From DATFVA01 sp963811905 (GTDB taxonomy: Bacteria > Bacteroidota > Ignavibacteria > Ignavibacteriales > Ignavibacteriaceae): a DNA stretch of 64,000 nucleotides. Location of the stretch: NCBI GenBank assembly GCA_963811905.1, contig CAWETK010000015.1:170651-234650 (forward strand). The letters are read 5' to 3'. Positions 29,152 to 39,257 of the stretch are shown here, piece by piece; positions within the stretch are counted from its first letter, which is position 1, and each line of letters opens with the position of its first letter. A program made the position numbers and the translations under genes. The notes under the pieces were generated by a model, which worked only from the letters and a program-made list of their open reading frames with translations, was not told where the DNA came from and did no database searches.

Positions 29152-29168
29152 TTGTCAAAAAAATGTAA
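29152..29168 (-). promoter_or_regulatory. Two TTGACA-like half-sites phased at 11 bp
   Basis: On the minus strand TTTACAT-type and TTGACA cores lie 11 bp apart (plus-strand TTGTCA at 29152 and ATGTAA at 29163), 59 bp upstream of the lipoprotein start. Twenty bases of this tract differ at one position from 3417-3436. Confidence 0.5.
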
Positions 29169-29203
29169 AAATTATTTAATTCTGATCCGGCAATTCATAA
29201 TGT

Positions 29204-29234
29204 CAAAAAGAAGTCCGGAGTAATCCGGACTTCT
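29204..29234 (-). terminator. Terminator of the 1544-residue T9SS gene
   Basis: A perfect 11-bp stem, AGAAGTCCGGA/TCCGGACTTCT, with a 4-base loop and five T on the minus strand, 45 bp after the stop at 29279. Confidence 0.92.
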
Positions 29235-29278
29235 GCTGAAGAAAGAAACGCTCAGAATGAATCCCTGTCTGGCTGATC

Positions 29279-32200
29279 CTATTTAACAAGAATCATCTTC
29301 TTCACCGCGACAAAATCGGAGGCCTGTATTCTGTATATGTAGATTCCGCTTGCAAACCGATCCGCATTCCATTGTATCTTATATCTGCCGGCCATTTGCT
29401 CAGTATTTACAAGGGTAGCAACTTCCTCTCCCAGTATATCATAGATCTTAAGAGTTACATTGCTTTGTCTCGGCAGATCGTATTTTATTGTTGTGGAGGG
29501 GTTAAAGGGATTCGGATAGTTATAATAAAGTGAATACTCGGTCGGTAATGTATTCTCATTATCAATACCTGTAAGTACATCCAGGACTACAGGAATAGTT
29601 ATCATTGATGCATCAGGATCATTTGATTCCAGAATAATATGGGCGGAATGATGACCCGTATCTGAAGCACAAATATTAAGAGAAATGTATGTACTATCGC
29701 CTGCCGCTATATTCACCTGTCCCGGACTCGCAATAAGCCATTCAGCATCCCTGTTTTCAGCTCCTGCCAGTCCTGAATAGCCGGTTGTTGATATTGTCCG
29801 CTTAAATTCACCCGTATCAGGATTATACTCATCAGTTCCGGCCCAGGTTACAGTAGTAAACAAACTTGTTCCGGTAAATCCCATTCCATAGGCTGCATTA
29901 GCAGCATAAAAAGAATTTAAAATACTGCCGTTATTGATATTTAATTCAAATATCGTATAACTATCACTGGCAAACAACCTGCCGTTTCCGCCATCAATAT
30001 CCCCATATAAATATACAGGTGGATATATTGTTCTGATAACATTACCGTTCTCAGGATTTAGAATATTTATGCCATAACTGTAGCTGTCATAAGCGTAAAG
30101 ATACGGTTCAATGTACGCGAGACCCGTACAGTATCCACTATTAGAGGGGAACGCGGAAATAATAGTTCCATTCTCAGGATTTAAAACGAATATATTTGAT
30201 GAATAATCGGGACTGCTTATAAATAATTTATCTCCGGAAAACGCCAGTCCGTTATAATAATAACTGGTATAAACTGGCGAGGAAAAACTATTGAGAATGG
30301 CTCCGTTATCAATATTGATTTCATAGATCATATTATTCCCGCAGGCAAATAATCTTTGCGCTGAACCTAAAAACATTTCATCATCTATTTGTACATTTAA
30401 ATTGCTGCCTCCCGTATTGTAAATTGTAAAACCTGAATGCAGTGTATCTCCACTGTTTGAAACAAATTGCATTGACGTTGCACTCGTAATTATATTGGGG
30501 GCAATCAATCCCATTCCTGATAGGTAAATTGTCTTTGATCCGCCATTGGAATTAATTGTTATCGTAGCTGAAGAAAAACCTGGATCTACAGGTTGGAACT
30601 TCACTTCAATGTTCTTTATTGCTCCAACGGGCAGGTTAAATACGGAATCTATTAAAATAAATTGAGGACCAGAAGAAACCAGGCTCCCTATTAGTGAGTC
30701 CGTTCCGGTACTGGATATTGAAATTGATAAGGAATTAGAATATCCTATATAAGTCTCGCCAAAGTCAATGGAATCAGGAGAGGCTATTAAATTCGGTACT
30801 CCGGTTAAATGCAGTCTGAATGGTATTTGGATTACAGGATGAACCGGGTCATTGCTCTGAATATCAATACTTGCAAGAAAATTTCCACCGAATAACTCTG
30901 ATGTATTTGCCTCAACCTCCACTATTACACTTCCGCCGGCAGGAATTGTACCTGAAAGCGGATTCTCATTAAGCCAGGGAACATCAGCATATAATGTAAC
31001 GTGACTTTCATCCGGCGCCCAATCCAACATTGAATTCACATCCTGAGATAAAGCGAGAAGATCCATATTCCCGTCATCATCACCGAAAAGTGAGAGAGGA
31101 ATGCTGTAAGAAACTATTGTGCCGGAAAAATTACAGGGAAGCAAAAAATAATTTCCGGTGGAATATTCATATATCTGAATCTGGGGACCGAGGTATGGGT
31201 AAATGCATAAAATCTCATAATCCACTCCCAAATCATGAAAAAAGTAAGGATCGGTTTCTCCTGTAAGAGGATTCCTGTCCACATCCAGAAACAGAACAGC
31301 CCAAACATAATCGTAAATGTCAACTCCATCAGCAAAAACATATTCAATTTCCAGGTTATTGTTAAGGATCTGTCCCCTTATTTCTTTGATATCGGCCTCT
31401 CCCCCGTCACCTAAATTATCCTGGATTAATACTGGCAAAATTAGCAGAGGATCATCTGCTGATTTTTTCTGCGGGTTTTGCGTATTTTTCTTATTAAGAG
31501 AATTAGGAATGTTCCGGGGATCAATTTCGAAAACCTTGTGCTTGTCACCGCCTGGTTTTTTGAGTCTCAGGAAATCCTGGTGTGGGTTCCGTTTTACCAT
31601 TTTGTCTGCAATAAACATGTCGGATATCGAGAATGTCAGATCCCCCAATCCGTTTGAATTATCAATTATGAACTGAGTATTCAGGCTGTCGCCTACGTTC
31701 AGATCAAAGAAAAAGGAATCCGGAGTAACGGTTATTGAGGGAGGAAACACTCCTTCTCCGGTCAGGTTTATGATGAATGGCGAAGAAGGATCATTACTTA
31801 CTATATTTAACGTACCTGATTCCGAACCAGCGGTTGCGGGATTGAAAATAACGGGTAATTGATAGGAAGATGCAGGCGAAATTGTAAAGGCAGAATTACC
31901 TTCACACGTAAAAACATTATTGGATGACTCGATATCGGAAACTTCAAGGTTGACAGAACCATTGTTCTTAAGGTTCAGGTAATTAGTAATGGGAAAACCT
32001 ACAAAGACCTCACTAAATAAGGATGAGTCAGGTGCAACAAGATCCGGCTGGCCGATAACAGTGAGATGAACAGGGACAGTTACTAATTGATTTACCGGAT
32101 CATTACTGCTGATCAGTAAATTTGCATAAAACTCTCCTCCGTTAATATATTCAGTGGAGATCTTAAGCTGAACATCCTCAATGCTGCCTGGATTTATAAT

Positions 32201-33913
32201 CCCTGAAAGAGGGTTGACATTCAGCCAGAGATTGCCTCCAAGAACTCCGCAGCCTTCATCGGGAATCCAGTCAGTCGGTCCATAGGAATTTCCAACTACT
32301 CCAGCCAGGTTAATCACCCCGTCATCATTCCCAAAGGCTGAAAGAGGAATTGAAAATCGGATATTATGTGAATCATACTGAGCTGGAAAATATCCGACCC
32401 AGTTGTAATATTGATCAAAAACATAGATTTCATTATACCCTATATCATATAAACTCGCGAAATATTCACAGCCTACTGTTTGCGAAATGAGTCCATTCTC
32501 TAAAGGTATACCTGTCAGTACATCCTGATCTGTATCGAATCCAATAATTCCTCCAAGATCATATACGTTGAGTTCGGTTTCAAAAACCAGCTGAATCTCT
32601 ACGCTGTCAGAAGAGGATATTCCACGAATTTCAATTATATCAATAGCACCGCCGTCACCTGCCGGATCAGATATTACTAACGGCAGAGTTTCTTCAGGAA
32701 AGACGGCAGGTAGGGCCGGTTTATCTGTGCCTTTGACCCTCTTCTCTTTTGCTTTCCGAAAATTTTCCTTCCAGTCGCTGAAAGGACTTCCGGATGAAAT
32801 TTTTAATTCCTTTTTAGATTGCAGATATATGTTTTCTATCGAAATCCCGTAATACAAGTTACCTGTTCCCGAATTAGAAATCTGCAAGGAGAGCTCACTA
32901 CTGTCCCCTTCATTTATGCTGAGTGAAATTGAGTCAGGGAGAACAGAAATCAGCGGAGGTTCTGATATTGAAAAAACATTATCGCTAATATCAAAAACAG
33001 CCGGATTAGAAGCGTCTGAAATTTTCACTAATGAATTTTCTGAGGGAGCAATAGGGATTGTCCAGATATAATGTCCGGATGAAGCAGGAATAGAATTCAC
33101 AATTAAATCCCAGTTATTACCTGAATTAGTGGAATACTCAAGTTTGACATTGCTGACCGTGGCAGTCCACTTGATTGTATCCTGATAGCCAATTGAAAAG
33201 TGTTCTCCCCCGTTTGGTTTAACAACTTTGACTGGAGCCGGGCTGAAGCGGTAAAATGCTGAAGGCCAGTTACTATATGAATTCAGATCGGTCGTTCCAA
33301 TGGTATTTGACCCAGTAGGTCCGTCTATAAAATGTCCGCTTCCCCCGATATGATCTTCGATTCCGAAGGATGCATACTCGAGTTCCCCGCTTCCGGAAGT
33401 ATTCCCATACCAAAACTCAATTAAATTCGTTGTTTCATAAAGCCTGACCTGGAAATTCAGGGTACGGTATGAGTAGGACGGAGAATTGACATTTTTCCAC
33501 TGAACAACAAATACTCTGTTTGGTGCAGATCCTAATGTCGTATACTGAACCGGATAATTATAAGCTCCTAAATAATCCCACCACGGAGCGATTGTTTTAT
33601 TAGGTTCATATCCGCTGAATAAATCTTCATTGTATGGGGAATTTGAATAAGACAAAGGACGGGTCGAAGAGCCCAATTCAATCCACCCGCTCGTACTAAT
33701 TCTAACCAGGTTATAATCATGATCAATATAATGGAAAGTAAAAGGAAGACCATAATTTTCAGCGTAATATTCCCCCTGAGGTCCTGAGGCCCCGGTAATC
33801 TCCTGATAACTACCCGAAAATGTGGTACGTTCATACTCAAGAATGGTCTGTGACTTCAATATTAACGAGAATGTCATGAAAATTGCAACTGTAAGTAAAC
33901 AAATGCTCTTCAT
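29279..33913 (-). CDS. Giant secreted T9SS protein with choice-of-anchor and propeller domains
   Basis: A protein of 1544 residues with signal peptide about 1-22. After a jelly-roll-like domain, two copies of a domain occur (DPAGDGGAIDIIEIRG and DNLGDGGEADIKEIRG), each followed by a dated-fraction phrase (DTDQDVLTG, DVDRNPLTG). They are separated by Abnormal-spindle/HYDIN-like beta sandwiches (FNPATAGSESGTLNIVSNDP). A short propeller-like region (NGLAFSGDKLFISSPD) precedes the type A sorting domain (NYPNPFNPSTTIKYDL to KMILVK). It would be a surface adhesin or scaffold. GGGAG lies 5 bp before the ATG. The 11-bp-phased element lies about 90 bp upstream. Confidence 0.88.
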   Translation of the reverse strand: MKSICLLTVAIFMTFSLILKSQTILEYERTTFSGSYQEITGASGPQGEYYAENYGLPFTFHYIDHDYNLVRISTSGWIELGSSTRPLSYSNSPYNEDLFSGYEPNKTIAPWWDYLGAYNYPVQYTTLGSAPNRVFVVQWKNVNSPSYSYRTLNFQVRLYETTNLIEFWYGNTSGSGELEYASFGIEDHIGGSGHFIDGPTGSNTIGTTDLNSYSNWPSAFYRFSPAPVKVVKPNGGEHFSIGYQDTIKWTATVSNVKLEYSTNSGNNWDLIVNSIPASSGHYIWTIPIAPSENSLVKISDASNPAVFDISDNVFSISEPPLISVLPDSISLSINEGDSSELSLQISNSGTGNLYYGISIENIYLQSKKELKISSGSPFSDWKENFRKAKEKRVKGTDKPALPAVFPEETLPLVISDPAGDGGAIDIIEIRGISSSDSVEIQLVFETELNVYDLGGIIGFDTDQDVLTGIPLENGLISQTVGCEYFASLYDIGYNEIYVFDQYYNWVGYFPAQYDSHNIRFSIPLSAFGNDDGVINLAGVVGNSYGPTDWIPDEGCGVLGGNLWLNVNPLSGIINPGSIEDVQLKISTEYINGGEFYANLLISSNDPVNQLVTVPVHLTVIGQPDLVAPDSSLFSEVFVGFPITNYLNLKNNGSVNLEVSDIESSNNVFTCEGNSAFTISPASSYQLPVIFNPATAGSESGTLNIVSNDPSSPFIINLTGEGVFPPSITVTPDSFFFDLNVGDSLNTQFIIDNSNGLGDLTFSISDMFIADKMVKRNPHQDFLRLKKPGGDKHKVFEIDPRNIPNSLNKKNTQNPQKKSADDPLLILPVLIQDNLGDGGEADIKEIRGQILNNNLEIEYVFADGVDIYDYVWAVLFLDVDRNPLTGETDPYFFHDLGVDYEILCIYPYLGPQIQIYEYSTGNYFLLPCNFSGTIVSYSIPLSLFGDDDGNMDLLALSQDVNSMLDWAPDESHVTLYADVPWLNENPLSGTIPAGGSVIVEVEANTSELFGGNFLASIDIQSNDPVHPVIQIPFRLHLTGVPNLIASPDSIDFGETYIGYSNSLSISISSTGTDSLIGSLVSSGPQFILIDSVFNLPVGAIKNIEVKFQPVDPGFSSATITINSNGGSKTIYLSGMGLIAPNIITSATSMQFVSNSGDTLHSGFTIYNTGGSNLNVQIDDEMFLGSAQRLFACGNNMIYEINIDNGAILNSFSSPVYTSYYYNGLAFSGDKLFISSPDYSSNIFVLNPENGTIISAFPSNSGYCTGLAYIEPYLYAYDSYSYGINILNPENGNVIRTIYPPVYLYGDIDGGNGRLFASDSYTIFELNINNGSILNSFYAANAAYGMGFTGTSLFTTVTWAGTDEYNPDTGEFKRTISTTGYSGLAGAENRDAEWLIASPGQVNIAAGDSTYISLNICASDTGHHSAHIILESNDPDASMITIPVVLDVLTGIDNENTLPTEYSLYYNYPNPFNPSTTIKYDLPRQSNVTLKIYDILGEEVATLVNTEQMAGRYKIQWNADRFASGIYIYRIQASDFVAVKKMILVK

Positions 33914-34003
33914 ATATGCTCCCTTGAAAAAGTTGTTCTGAAATACAGTCTGAATTAAAACTGTTATTATCCGGGAGTATTCTACACCATTCTTCCATTA
34001 CGA

Positions 34004-34031
34004 TTGTCAAAAATTTGTCATATAATTGTAA
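34004..34031 (-). promoter_or_regulatory. Three TTGACA-like half-sites phased at 11 bp
   Basis: Plus-strand cores TTGTCA (34004), TTGTCA (34015) and TTGTAA (34026) are exactly 11 bp apart, so read toward the gene at 33913 they are TTGACA-type. The arrangement matches 3408-3436. It also resembles a Pho box (7-bp direct repeats, 11-bp period), though in the opposite orientation to the E. coli box. Confidence 0.5.
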
Positions 34032-34084
34032 AAACCGGCTCCCCGGAAGAAATTTGCAGGAAATTAGGTAAGGTTTGCGGGATA

Positions 34085-35122
34085 TTAGCTCTGTTCCAGC
34101 ATATAGAGCTGCCAGAGGTCGCGGGTGCTGGTATGAAGGATGGGAGATATTGCCAGCTTCCCTGTTTGACCGATACTTTTTTCAAGGTACTTCAACTCTC
34201 GGAACTTATCTCTGGTATCTTCATCAATACTGACAGGAACCCCGGCCTGTTTCAAAAGAAGCACCCCTTTTGCCTCAATCGCCAGTTCAATATGGTTCCT
34301 TACATAGGCTATCATATCTACAATGACCCCGGGAGAAAAACTGTTCTGCAGTGAGGTCAAATACTGCCCAATATGCGACTCTGATAATCTTCCCTCATTT
34401 ATTTGTTCGAGCAGTTCCACATCTGTATCAAGTCCCGATTCCAGCCAATTCCTCAGAATTTTTTCACCCCTGTAAAAGACGAATACTATTACTACCGGGA
34501 GTATAATTAACTGCAGCGCTGTTAAGATTATCGGAGCAAGCACAAAATGATTAAAGAAAGAATGAATGCCTATCGCCGTGATCAGTCCCGGGAATAAATG
34601 GTACAAAATAACAAATAGGAAACCTGGGATAATCTTAGAGAGCTTAAACTCATTCCTTCGGTCGGAAATATTCTTTGTGAATATAGCAAAGATTGCTGTT
34701 GTTCCGCCATGCATCACAGCTGTACCGAACCCCCTGATGAACCAAACAGCAAGGTTAGGCTGATCAACTGCGTTCAGATAGTAGATATTTTCCACGAGAG
34801 CAAATCCCGCCCCGACAGCAAATCCGTAAATAGCAGCATCTATCATGAAACCCACTTTACGTTTTGCAATGAGATAAATAACAAATGAAGCTTTAAGTGT
34901 TTCTTCAATTACAGGGGAAATATATAATGTATAGGCAGTTGTTTGAATGACTAAACCGGTAAGCAGATATATATTGATGAAATAGCTGATGCCTGCAGTT
35001 ATGATACCGGCTAAGATGGCCTGAACTACAAGCGATCTTTTGACCAGTTTGAAGCTGTCCGAGTAAATCAGAGCAGCCAGGAATGCCAGAACCGGAAGGA
35101 GACTGATTAATATTCTGAGCAT
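34085..35122 (-). CDS. PrsW-like intramembrane metalloprotease
   Basis: A polytopic membrane protein of 345 residues. The PrsW motifs are visible: EETLK (Glu73, Glu74, Lys77), FALVENIYYL (Glu111) and MHGGTTAIFAI (His138), all in predicted membrane helices. Relatives cleave anti-sigma factors in regulated intramembrane proteolysis. A helical cytosolic tail of about 110 residues follows the last membrane segment. It starts 6 bp after the stop of the metalloprotease locus upstream, so the two form an operon. No anti-sigma gene is adjacent, although one lies at 39258. Confidence 0.88.
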   Translation of the reverse strand: MLRILISLLPVLAFLAALIYSDSFKLVKRSLVVQAILAGIITAGISYFINIYLLTGLVIQTTAYTLYISPVIEETLKASFVIYLIAKRKVGFMIDAAIYGFAVGAGFALVENIYYLNAVDQPNLAVWFIRGFGTAVMHGGTTAIFAIFTKNISDRRNEFKLSKIIPGFLFVILYHLFPGLITAIGIHSFFNHFVLAPIILTALQLIILPVVIVFVFYRGEKILRNWLESGLDTDVELLEQINEGRLSESHIGQYLTSLQNSFSPGVIVDMIAYVRNHIELAIEAKGVLLLKQAGVPVSIDEDTRDKFRELKYLEKSIGQTGKLAISPILHTSTRDLWQLYMLEQS

Positions 35123-35128
35123 TCCGGA

Positions 35129-38082
35129 TCATAAAATTTTAAGTGAGAACATCCACTCGTCAGACATCTTATTATTTTGTTCAACCGCAGCGGCATATCC
35201 TATCGAGAAAGTCATCTTAAGGTGATATAGAAGAATAAACCTGAAATCGATTTGTGAACCGAAGTCAAGCAATGATCTCCGGGACTCCTTCGAATCTACG
35301 TTTGTTACAATCGCAGTGGAGAATAAAGAAGTCCTGGCGTAATTTAAGAAAAAAGATGTAAATCCGATATTGCTGAACCTTACCGGGGGGAGATTCCATT
35401 CGGCCATAAGTTTGCCGTAGTTTGTGCCTGCAATTTCATCAAGTCCGGCACCGGGAAAGCTATAATACTCTCTGTACCTTTTCTCATCCTGGAAATCAAC
35501 ATAATTGTTTCCGAAACCGCCGAAATAAAAGTTGGCGAAGGGTTCTTCACGGCTGCCGTAGGAGTAACCAGCCGAGCTTCGAAGCCATATTGATGAATGA
35601 TTCAGAGGTAAGGCAAATCCGAGGTCGAAATCATTATGGATATGAGGATATATCGTTGTCCTGACGTAATTATTATCAAGGCTGATCTTCCAGTTAAAAC
35701 CCTTTTCTTTATCAACTGAACCAAGGGATGCAGCCTCATACCGGTAACCAAAATCCGCACCCAGATTAAGAAGCTTATCATAGGAGGCTGTAATATTCTG
35801 GTAGGAGGGCAGACGCTCAAGGTTTCCGTAATATGTTGTATGAATTGAATAATCCATAAACAAAGGCCTATCATAAATCAGGCTTCTATGGTAATCTAAT
35901 CCTACAGAATACCCTTTCATACTTACCTTAGTCGGACCTGCGAGATCATAGAAATCAGCGCGGTTCAAAGTTGATTCGAACTTCCAGTTCAGGTAGGAAT
36001 AAACAAAATCGAGATGAAATCTTTCGTTCATGTTAAGCTGGTTGTATGGGCTATAAGAAGCAAGCAGGCTAAGGTTCTGAAAACCTATAGGATCAGCAAG
36101 ATTCACCTTTAACCCGTATGAAAAATAATCTTTATAGCCGAGTACAACCGGGTAAAAGGATACGACACCGAAGTGTTTAAAAACGGTGTAGTCGTCCCAC
36201 CGGGTTATCAGTGAATCAATATTTACGGATGAAGGAGGCGGAGCAATCCATTGTTTAACTATGGGGTGCTCTTCCACTACCTGCTGGCCTAACAGGTTGA
36301 TTGCACTAACATTTTCAACAATTTTATTTGCTATCATAACCGGCTGGAATCCCTGTGCACTATACATAAATGCGAGTAATGAATCATTGCTTACGGGAGA
36401 AGGTCTGAATAAACCGGTTTCAGTGTTACTCATTATATCCATATCTTTTTTGCCGAAATCGTACCTGTAAATATTGGAGACGCCGGAGTAGTAGGAGGTA
36501 CCGTACAAATATTTACCGTCATCAGAGAAACTGAAATTAGCCGGTATAGTATTCTCGAAGTTAAATAAAGTGTCGTATGAAAAATCACCATTCATCAGGC
36601 TGTCTGATATCCAATTTAACCAGCAGCTGCTGACCATTTATTTCAGCAAGTGCCCCTGTAAGAAATTTTCCGTCGCGAGAAAGATCGATGTTGTAGAGGT
36701 CCTGTCCAAACGGCCAGGAATAGATTTGATTCCATTCGGTATACGGATACGGGATTCTTACTACTGTCGACTGCCCGTTATAATGCCTTATACCCCAGAG
36801 CGATTTATCCGCATGGTTAAAAACAAGGTCGCCGATTCTCTGTTCTTTTAACAGAAGCTTTGAGTCGCCTGACTTTATATCGAGCGAGTAGAGACTTCTC
36901 CATTCATTATTGTCTGTAGTATAAAACAAAGTGCCCGAATCAGGGTCGTATGCTAAAGAAGTTACATAATATAAAGCCTCACTTTTAACATCGTGTATCT
37001 TATCTATCTCCCCTGTTTTTGTATCAATGGATACAATCTGGGCTACCTGTCCGGGGTAATCGATCGCACAATAGATCTTTTTAACGGACTTATCGTAGAA
37101 CGCCCTTGATAATCCTCCCAATGCTGTAGATAAAGGCCGGTATTCTGTAACTGGATTGCTTTTCAATATTTCTAAATTTTTCTGCTGGAATTCCTTTTCA
37201 AATTCAATCCACTGATCCCAGGCATCAGACAGAGAAAGTTTATAGATCCGGTTAAAATCGGAGGTAAAATAAGCGTCACTTCCATCCTTTCTGGAGGTCC
37301 ATTCTATTAACTTTTCAGGACCATATTTAAGCGCAAGGTAGTTCATAAACCTTGTGCCGTACAAATAAGAATTGGCTCCGACCTGAAAATCTGTCTGCGT
37401 TCCTTCAGATTCAAGGCTTAGAAGATCGTAAATGGGTTCTTTCTCGAGTACTTTAGTTCTGAAAACCATTTCATCATAGCCTCCCATGGCGCGCCCTATA
37501 CCTCCAGCCATCCAGGTCTCGAGAAAAACAGCAATCCCCTCTTTCCACCAGCGGGGAGTACTTCTTCTCGGATCAGTGAGGAAAGCATAAAATATTGTCT
37601 CCGGATCATCAGATGATTCACCCACCTTCCCGCCGAAAATTGTTCTGAAGAACCTGTCACCTGAAGTCGACTGGTCAAGTGTAACCATATGAACGAGTTC
37701 ATGATTAAAAGTAGTATTGAACCTTTCATTAGCCGGGGCAGTTTCATATTCATAATCGAGAGGGGCAACTGAGAGTATTATATGGTTGCGGGGAATTGTT
37801 CCTGTCCCGGCATTTCCAAAATCGTTCATATCATAAACAAGAACAGTTGTCTTTTCATCTGGTGTGGTAGTCATATAATTTACTATTCCACTTTAATGCG
37901 TTCTCAAAGCACTGACCGGCATATTTTACAAGATATTTGCCTGCTTCCCCGGTATATATTAGTCTCATATCCGGGGTGTCGTATTCATATAACTGCGCTT
38001 TTACCTGCGGCGGCAAAGCAAGACAAATGAATAGAAAAATACTTATAGTAAATTTCGAATGGTGCGTATTTTTGAAGCCCAT
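35129..38082 (-). pseudogene. Frameshifted peptidase-MA-like metalloprotease with propeller and barrel
   Basis: Three consecutive frames make up one gene. 37855-38082 gives the signal peptide (FTISIFLFICLALPPQVKAQ) and KWNSKLYDYH. 36585-37874 gives the zinc protease core (FNHELVHMVTLDQ, an HExxH motif, with WWKEGIAVFLETW) and a TolB/WD40-like propeller. 35129-36637 continues the propeller and ends in a beta-barrel-like domain with aromatic strands. Shifts near 37865 and 36610 are needed; the sense resumes in mid-domain at each, so all domains are otherwise intact. It may be a surface protease reaching through the outer membrane. Not a homopolymer at either junction. Confidence 0.78.
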
Positions 38083-38113
38083 AGTTATGGTTTAAGAAGA
38101 GTTTAAAAATATT

Positions 38114-38149
38114 AAAAGGAGAAACTGTTTTTTTCAAAACAGCTTCTCC
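38114..38149 (-). terminator. Terminator of the sigma-factor operon
   Basis: A stem GGAGAAxCTGTTTT/AAAACAGxTTCTCC (14 bp, one mismatch) with TTTTAAT on the minus strand, 29 bp after the stop at 38178. Confidence 0.85.
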
Positions 38150-38177
38150 TCAACAAAGGTCTGAATTTATTATTTGA

Positions 38178-39113
38178 TTATTTGGTGATGCTTCTCCCTG
38201 ATTCAATGTTTCTTTGAGCTTCAATGCTCCTACCTGCATCCATATTTCTCTGAGCTTCGATATTTCTATCGGCCTCAGTCCTGAAAACTTCTGTTCTGAA
38301 TGCACTGTTATCCCAGTATTTCATCAGGGCATCGCTTTGTACTGCTTTCATGAAACCGTCACTTGCTGCTGCATTTCTGAACATCTCCTGTCTTAGCGCC
38401 ATCTGGAAATCAGCGTCCTGGAATATATTTCTTGCAGCATCTGTTCTGAATGCTTCAGTAAACTGCCGGTTATCGAGTAATTGTCTCATTGCTTCGCTTG
38501 TAAAAAGCTGTCTGAATGAAGCATCGCGCATTGCTTCTGTAAAGGATGCGTCGTTTGCGACCTGTCTTAAAGCTTCATTCCTGAGAGCCATGCTGTAGTT
38601 TGCACCTGCGAGCTGAGTTCTTAATGCAGCGTTCCTCATAGCCATGTGGAGTGAGCCGTCGGCAGCTATTTTAGCAAAAGCACCGCTCTCAACTATATTC
38701 CTGAAACCTTCATTCCTCAGTGCGTCTGCCCAGTTTCTATTTGTCATTATCGTTCTGTAAACGGCACTTCTGGTTACAGCCTGTCTGAAAGCAGGGTTCC
38801 TGTTAAATTCTCTTCGAAAGGCTTCATTATCTACGGCAGTACGGAAATTCGGATCATTTATTAAGGTCTGGATCTTATCATTCTGAAGAAGCTGCTGAAT
38901 GTCACCCGTCTCCACAGCTACATCACCTGAGTTAATCTGCTCATGCTGGTACTTTTTAACTTTTTCGACACCTCCTATGGTACCTGACATATCAGTATTG
39001 ATTACAGGCCATGGATAAAAGGCAGCAAAGTATAAAATAAGTACAACAGCTAATATTGAGCCCCCCATCAATAACCTGGATTTGCTACTTAAATGTTGTT
39101 TTGTTCCTGGCAT
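38178..39113 (-). CDS. Membrane-anchored protein of 18-residue repeats
   Basis: A protein of 311 residues and a single N-terminal membrane helix (MGGSILAVVLILYFAAFY, about 16-33), followed by NTDMSGTIGGVEK (39-51). The rest is periplasmic or cytosolic helical repeats. A common unit of 18 residues is visible: NYSMALRNEALRQVAN, DASFTEAMRDASFRQLFT, NRQFTEAFRTDAARNIFQ, DADFQMALRQEMFRNAAA, SDGFMKAVQSDALMKYWD, with half-units between. The C-terminus is a second short repeat (NIEAQRNMDAGRS, IEAQRNIESGRS). GGAGGT precedes the ATG. It is the last gene of an operon with STAS, sigma and anti-sigma genes. I know no named family with this repeat. Confidence 0.85.
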   Translation of the reverse strand: MPGTKQHLSSKSRLLMGGSILAVVLILYFAAFYPWPVINTDMSGTIGGVEKVKKYQHEQINSGDVAVETGDIQQLLQNDKIQTLINDPNFRTAVDNEAFRREFNRNPAFRQAVTRSAVYRTIMTNRNWADALRNEGFRNIVESGAFAKIAADGSLHMAMRNAALRTQLAGANYSMALRNEALRQVANDASFTEAMRDASFRQLFTSEAMRQLLDNRQFTEAFRTDAARNIFQDADFQMALRQEMFRNAAASDGFMKAVQSDALMKYWDNSAFRTEVFRTEADRNIEAQRNMDAGRSIEAQRNIESGRSITK

Positions 39114-39257
39114 AACAGACCTCCATGATTTTATTTTTAATGATTACTTAATTTCCGTTTATAGTAAGTACAACTGGAAAAAGGAAAAGTTGGCGAATAT
39201 CTTTAATGAATTTCCGGGGAGATGATAGCCTGAATTCCGGAACGGGATTTTAATCTT

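Noticed and set aside
36585..36637. Two overlapping separate genes at 35129-36637 and 36585-37874
   Set aside because: The overlap reads as one interrupted propeller; no ribosome binding site or start is needed for the second part, so a frameshift is the better explanation.
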